7,944 nt of DNA, taken from positions 1-7,944 of the forward strand of contig CAXMUH010000036.1 of the NCBI GenBank assembly GCA_964196565.1, read 5' to 3'. Made by a program: the position numbers and the translations under genes. The notes under the pieces are model-generated. The model saw only the letters and a list, made by a program, of their open reading frames with translations. It was not told the origin of the DNA and ran no database searches. Shown piece by piece: positions 5,872 to 7,944 of this stretch; positions within the stretch are counted from its first letter, which is position 1; the number at the start of each line of letters is the position of its first letter. The DNA is from 2-12-FULL-42-15 sp964196565. GTDB taxonomy: Bacteria > Pseudomonadota > Gammaproteobacteria > Coxiellales > Coxiellaceae.

Positions 5872-5911
5872 TATATTAAATAAGTCAGACTGGCCTATTT
5901 TGTAACGGGGG
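5872..5911 (+). promoter_or_regulatory. Candidate -10 box and ribosome site of the lytic transglycosylase gene
   Basis: TATATT (5872-5877) matches the -10 consensus at five of six positions; no good -35 lies 16-18 bp upstream. A GGGGG tract (5907-5911) lies 4 bases before the ATG at 5916 and is the likely, somewhat atypical, ribosome site. A start near 5884 would give a leader of about 32 bases. Confidence 0.35.
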
Positions 5912-5915
5912 TAGC

Positions 5916-6902
5916 ATGAAGCTCTATAGAAGGTTATTGGCTTTGTTGGTAAGTTTCAGCTTACTGCTTGTTTTGATTTGTGCCCAAGCTCAGCAAGATC
6001 AGCCTTTTACTGAATTTGTAGCGAAAATTCGAGCAGAGGCTTTGCAACAAGGAATCAGTGAAAAAACAGTTAACAAATATTTAACTGGGCTGAAAGCACC
6101 ACGTAAAAGCGTCATTTATAAATTCCATCATGAGCCGCAGCAAGTGGAATCATTTAATCAATATGCTAAAAGTTTTATTTCTCCTGAAAAAATACGTTTG
6201 GGGCGGGAGCTTTTTAAAAAGCACCACAAGCTGCTGTTAGAGATTGAAAAGAAATACAGAGTGCCAGCACAGATTATTGTGGCTATCTGGGGTGATGAAA
6301 GTGTTTATGGGCGGATGAAGGGTACACATCCTTTGGTCGCGTCCTTGGTAACGCTTGCCTACCAGCGTGATCGTTCTCAATATTTTCAGAGTGAATTGTT
6401 TGCTGCGTTAAAAATGTTGAATCACCAAAAAATTCCCGAGCAAGCGATGAGCTATTTCGATGGTGGTTTGGGACAGCCGTCATTTCAGCCGTCGGTCTAT
6501 TTAAAATATGCTGTTGATTATGATGGGGATGGATTTGCTAATATTTGGCAAAGTCTACCCGATGTTTTCGCTTCTATCGCAAATTATATGAAAAAGCATG
6601 GTTGGAAAGCTAATCAGCTTTGGGTTTTGCCAGTTGAAGTTCCCAAAGATTTGCCCAAAAAATTAATTGGTAAGCAGCATCAGCAAAGCTTAGAGTCTTG
6701 GCAAAAGCTTGGAGTGAAGTTAAATTCAACTGTTCCTAATTATGGAGACCACAAAAATAGTATGGCATCAATGCTTATGCCAGAGAAAAAAGGGCAAAAA
6801 GGCTATTTGGTTTTCTATAATTTTAAAGTGTTGTTGCGATGGAATAATACGGATTTTGAAGCGCTGAGTATTGGTTTATTGGCCAATGAGATCAAAAAGT
6901 AA
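5916..6902 (+). CDS. Periplasmic lytic murein transglycosylase, MltB/SltB (GH103) family
   Basis: Enzymes of this family cleave the MurNAc-GlcNAc bond of peptidoglycan, leaving 1,6-anhydroMurNAc, in cell-wall remodelling. The protein has 328 aa. A signal peptide is clear: basic MKLYRR, a hydrophobic core to about residue 21, then AQA with cleavage expected after A25. The I-C before it lacks the small residue of a lipobox, so it is probably soluble rather than lipidated. The catalytic region IVAIWGDESVYGRMKG (121-136) places the acid Glu at E128. Further family blocks are LGQPSFQPSVYLKYAV (185-200), the DYDGDG loop (201-206), IWQSLPDVFASIANYMKKHG (210-229) and the C-terminal LRWNNTDFEALSIGLLANEI. 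Oddities: GDES replaces the more usual G-[VIM]-ET, and PSFQPS replaces the usual TQFMPS around the substrate groove. The position divergent from rpsU, where tsaD is often found, gives no functional link. Confidence 0.93.
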   Translation: MKLYRRLLALLVSFSLLLVLICAQAQQDQPFTEFVAKIRAEALQQGISEKTVNKYLTGLKAPRKSVIYKFHHEPQQVESFNQYAKSFISPEKIRLGRELFKKHHKLLLEIEKKYRVPAQIIVAIWGDESVYGRMKGTHPLVASLVTLAYQRDRSQYFQSELFAALKMLNHQKIPEQAMSYFDGGLGQPSFQPSVYLKYAVDYDGDGFANIWQSLPDVFASIANYMKKHGWKANQLWVLPVEVPKDLPKKLIGKQHQQSLESWQKLGVKLNSTVPNYGDHKNSMASMLMPEKKGQKGYLVFYNFKVLLRWNNTDFEALSIGLLANEIKK

Positions 6903-6912
6903 TTATTGCTGG

Positions 6913-6952
6913 GAAAAACATACCCAAGCCACTTAGAAACCAGGTGTTTTTC
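6913..6952 (+). terminator. Inverted repeat after the transglycosylase gene (possible weak terminator)
   Basis: GAAAAACA (6913-6920) and TGTTTTTC (6945-6952) form an 8-bp perfect inverted repeat with a 24-base loop, starting 11 bp after the stop codon. A second pairing, CCAG (6940-6943) with CTGG (6952-6955), encloses the TTTTT run. The T-run is inside the structure rather than after it, so this is at best an imperfect terminator; the larger palindrome that follows could contribute. Confidence 0.3.
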
Positions 6953-6966
6953 TGGCACCATCTGAA

Positions 6967-7057
6967 GTAGCCCGGACGACTTGTCGGCCGGGAAGCATCC
7001 AGCGAAGCTGGATTCATACTTTAATCCCGGCCAAAAATAAATTTTTGTCCGGGCTAC
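6967..7057. repeat. Palindromic element C: 91-bp triply nested inverted repeat (MITE/REP-like)
   Basis: Perfect terminal inverted repeats GTAGCCCGGAC (6967-6977) and GTCCGGGCTAC (7047-7057) enclose a second perfect pair, GGCCGGGA (6986-6993) and TCCCGGCC (7025-7032). These enclose a perfect hairpin ATCCAGC-GAA-GCTGGAT (6997-7013) with core GCGAAGC. A further dyad CAAAAAT-AA-ATTTTTG (7032-7047) fills the right side. The whole block can fold as a long stem with interior loops. It lies between the convergent transglycosylase and antiporter genes and encodes nothing. It may serve both transcripts as a 3' stabiliser or terminator. Confidence 0.85.
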
Positions 7058-7078
7058 ACCTATAATTAAACATAAAAT

Positions 7079-7095
7079 CGGGCCGACAAGGCTAC
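7079..7095 (-). repeat. Truncated repeat end overlapping the antiporter stop codon
   Basis: Read on the minus strand, 7095-7079 is GTAGCC followed by TTGTCGGCCCG. The start of element C (from 6967 on the plus strand) is GTAGCC, then CGGACGAC, then TTGTCGGCC. The fragment is therefore an element end with an internal 8-base deletion. Its TAG (7094-7092) is the antiporter stop codon. Confidence 0.5.
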
Positions 7096-7944
7096 TGGGT
7101 TAAGCGTGCCAGCGGTTTAATCGTAAGCCCTTGCACAATAACTGAGAATGCAACGATCCCATAAGTAATCGAGATAATCAGATCCAAATGGCCAGATATT
7201 GGTAACGAAAGTGCAAGAGCCAGCGCCAATCCGCCTCGGAGGCCTCCCCAGGTTAAGATGGCAATAGTGTATGGTGCACGAGTTTGCTTCTTTTGCATCA
7301 TCTTAAGCGGAACCGATACGGTGATCAGTCGAACCAGCAGAACGAGTGGAATAGCCAGGGCCATCGCCAAGTAGTCTTTTCCTTCTGCATGAATTGCGAC
7401 CATTTCCAGTCCGATCAGCAAGAAAAGGACGGCGTTTAGGATTTCATCAATGATTTCCCAGAAGGTTTGCAGTGACACATTCATCTTTGCTGTAGAATGT
7501 TTGCGCATTTTATTTCCTAGGTAGATTCCAAATACCACCATGGCCAGAGGCCCTGAAATCCCCAGCCATAGTGCGAGCGAATAACCACCGCTGACCATGC
7601 CAAGCGTTAACAGGATTACGATTTTGTTGCCATCAACGGGTTTAACTAACCAGTAGGTGAACATGCCAAGTAAAAATCCATAGGCAAGGCCGCCCACAGC
7701 TTGTTTTAGAAATAACATGCTTACCGTTTCAAAATTAATGGCGTGGTGTTGAAAAGCGAGCTGGTATAAAGAGGTGAAGATCACGATGCCAACACCATCA
7801 TTGAATAAGGACTCACCAGCGACACAAGTTTGTAATTGTTTGGGTACATTCAATTGTTTGAAAGTTGCCATGACGGCAATAGGATCAGTTGGAGATATGA
7901 GTGCGCCAAAGAGTAAACAATAGATGAGTGGAACATGAATATTA
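7092..7944 (-). CDS. Partial cation:proton antiporter, CPA1 (NhaP-like) family, N-terminus beyond the window
   Basis: This inner-membrane Na+(or K+)/H+ exchanger would serve pH and ion homeostasis. The frame stays open from the stop at 7092 to the right edge, giving 283 visible residues, so the ATG at 7871 is internal. Upstream of it the frame reads LLFGALISPTDPIAVMATFK, the family's SxTDP helix (T19-D20-P21). The ion-binding motif GESLFNDGVGIVIF follows with N48 and D49. Then come GISGPLAMVVFGIYLGN (128-144), EILNAVLFLLIGLE (167-180) and TWGGLRGGLALALALSLP (231-248), the conserved GGLRG helix. Many hydrophobic segments are visible. The protein ends soon after the last helix (IVQGLTIKPLARLTQ), so it lacks a long cytosolic regulatory tail. 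The cation cannot be decided from sequence. It is convergent with the transglycosylase gene, with the 91-bp palindrome between them. Confidence 0.93.
   Translation of the reverse strand, partial: NIHVPLIYCLLFGALISPTDPIAVMATFKQLNVPKQLQTCVAGESLFNDGVGIVIFTSLYQLAFQHHAINFETVSMLFLKQAVGGLAYGFLLGMFTYWLVKPVDGNKIVILLTLGMVSGGYSLALWLGISGPLAMVVFGIYLGNKMRKHSTAKMNVSLQTFWEIIDEILNAVLFLLIGLEMVAIHAEGKDYLAMALAIPLVLLVRLITVSVPLKMMQKKQTRAPYTIAILTWGGLRGGLALALALSLPISGHLDLIISITYGIVAFSVIVQGLTIKPLARLTQ

Noticed and set aside
5976..5990. Lipoprotein signal at Cys22 of the transglycosylase
   Set aside because: The residue before the Cys is Ile, not Gly, Ala or Ser, and a good AQA cleavage site follows, so a soluble periplasmic form is more likely.
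7092..7871. Antiporter gene starting at the ATG at 7871
   Set aside because: The frame continues upstream to the window edge and encodes the family's ALISPTDPIAV helix, so this ATG is an internal methionine and the gene is truncated by the window.

Overview
The window comes from a moderately AT-rich gammaproteobacterium. Its core is the macromolecular-synthesis operon on the minus strand, in the order rpsU, yqeY (GatB/YqeY family), dnaG, rpoD, followed by a CAU-anticodon tRNA best read as tRNA-Ile2. As I recall, this order including yqeY and the tRNA is close to that in Pseudomonas-type genomes. A narrower placement (for example Legionellales) is only a guess and cannot be made from this sequence.

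Layout, left to right. Positions 1-433 hold the start of an AT-rich, membrane-anchored protein of unknown function that runs off the left edge (minus strand). Positions 434-595 are an intergenic stretch with a candidate promoter for that gene and a pair of GCCCC direct repeats close to the 3' end of the tRNA gene (596-672). A palindromic repeat (684-748) separates the tRNA from rpoD (802-2709). A 303-bp gap with a hairpin cluster and a candidate -10 box precedes rpoD. dnaG (3013-4737) follows, then a gap holding a second palindromic element (4818-4913), yqeY (4926-5378) and rpsU (5391-5612). Upstream of rpsU lies a 303-bp divergent region carrying promoters for both directions and a minus-strand terminator-like hairpin. 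It is followed by a plus-strand secreted lytic transglycosylase of the MltB family (5916-6902). This gene converges on a CPA1-type Na+/H+ antiporter (7092-7944, minus strand) that is cut by the right edge. A 91-bp triply nested palindrome lies between the two.

The operon genes supply ribosomal protein S21 (translation initiation), primase (replication) and the housekeeping sigma factor (transcription). The tRNA decodes AUA once its C34 is converted to lysidine. The flanking genes (transglycosylase, antiporter, anchored orphan) look unrelated to the operon. tsaD, often divergent from rpsU in gammaproteobacteria, is not seen here; the transglycosylase occupies that place.

The main unusual features are: (i) three intergenic palindromic elements that share a GCGAA(A)GC mini-hairpin core; (ii) a run of nine prolines followed by three GEK repeats inside the RpoD non-conserved region; (iii) a repeat fragment that appears to supply the stop codon of the antiporter; and (iv) a tRNA 3' end next to AT-rich DNA, which may be an integration junction. 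I found no CRISPR array, no transposase gene and no clear new defence or biosynthetic system.
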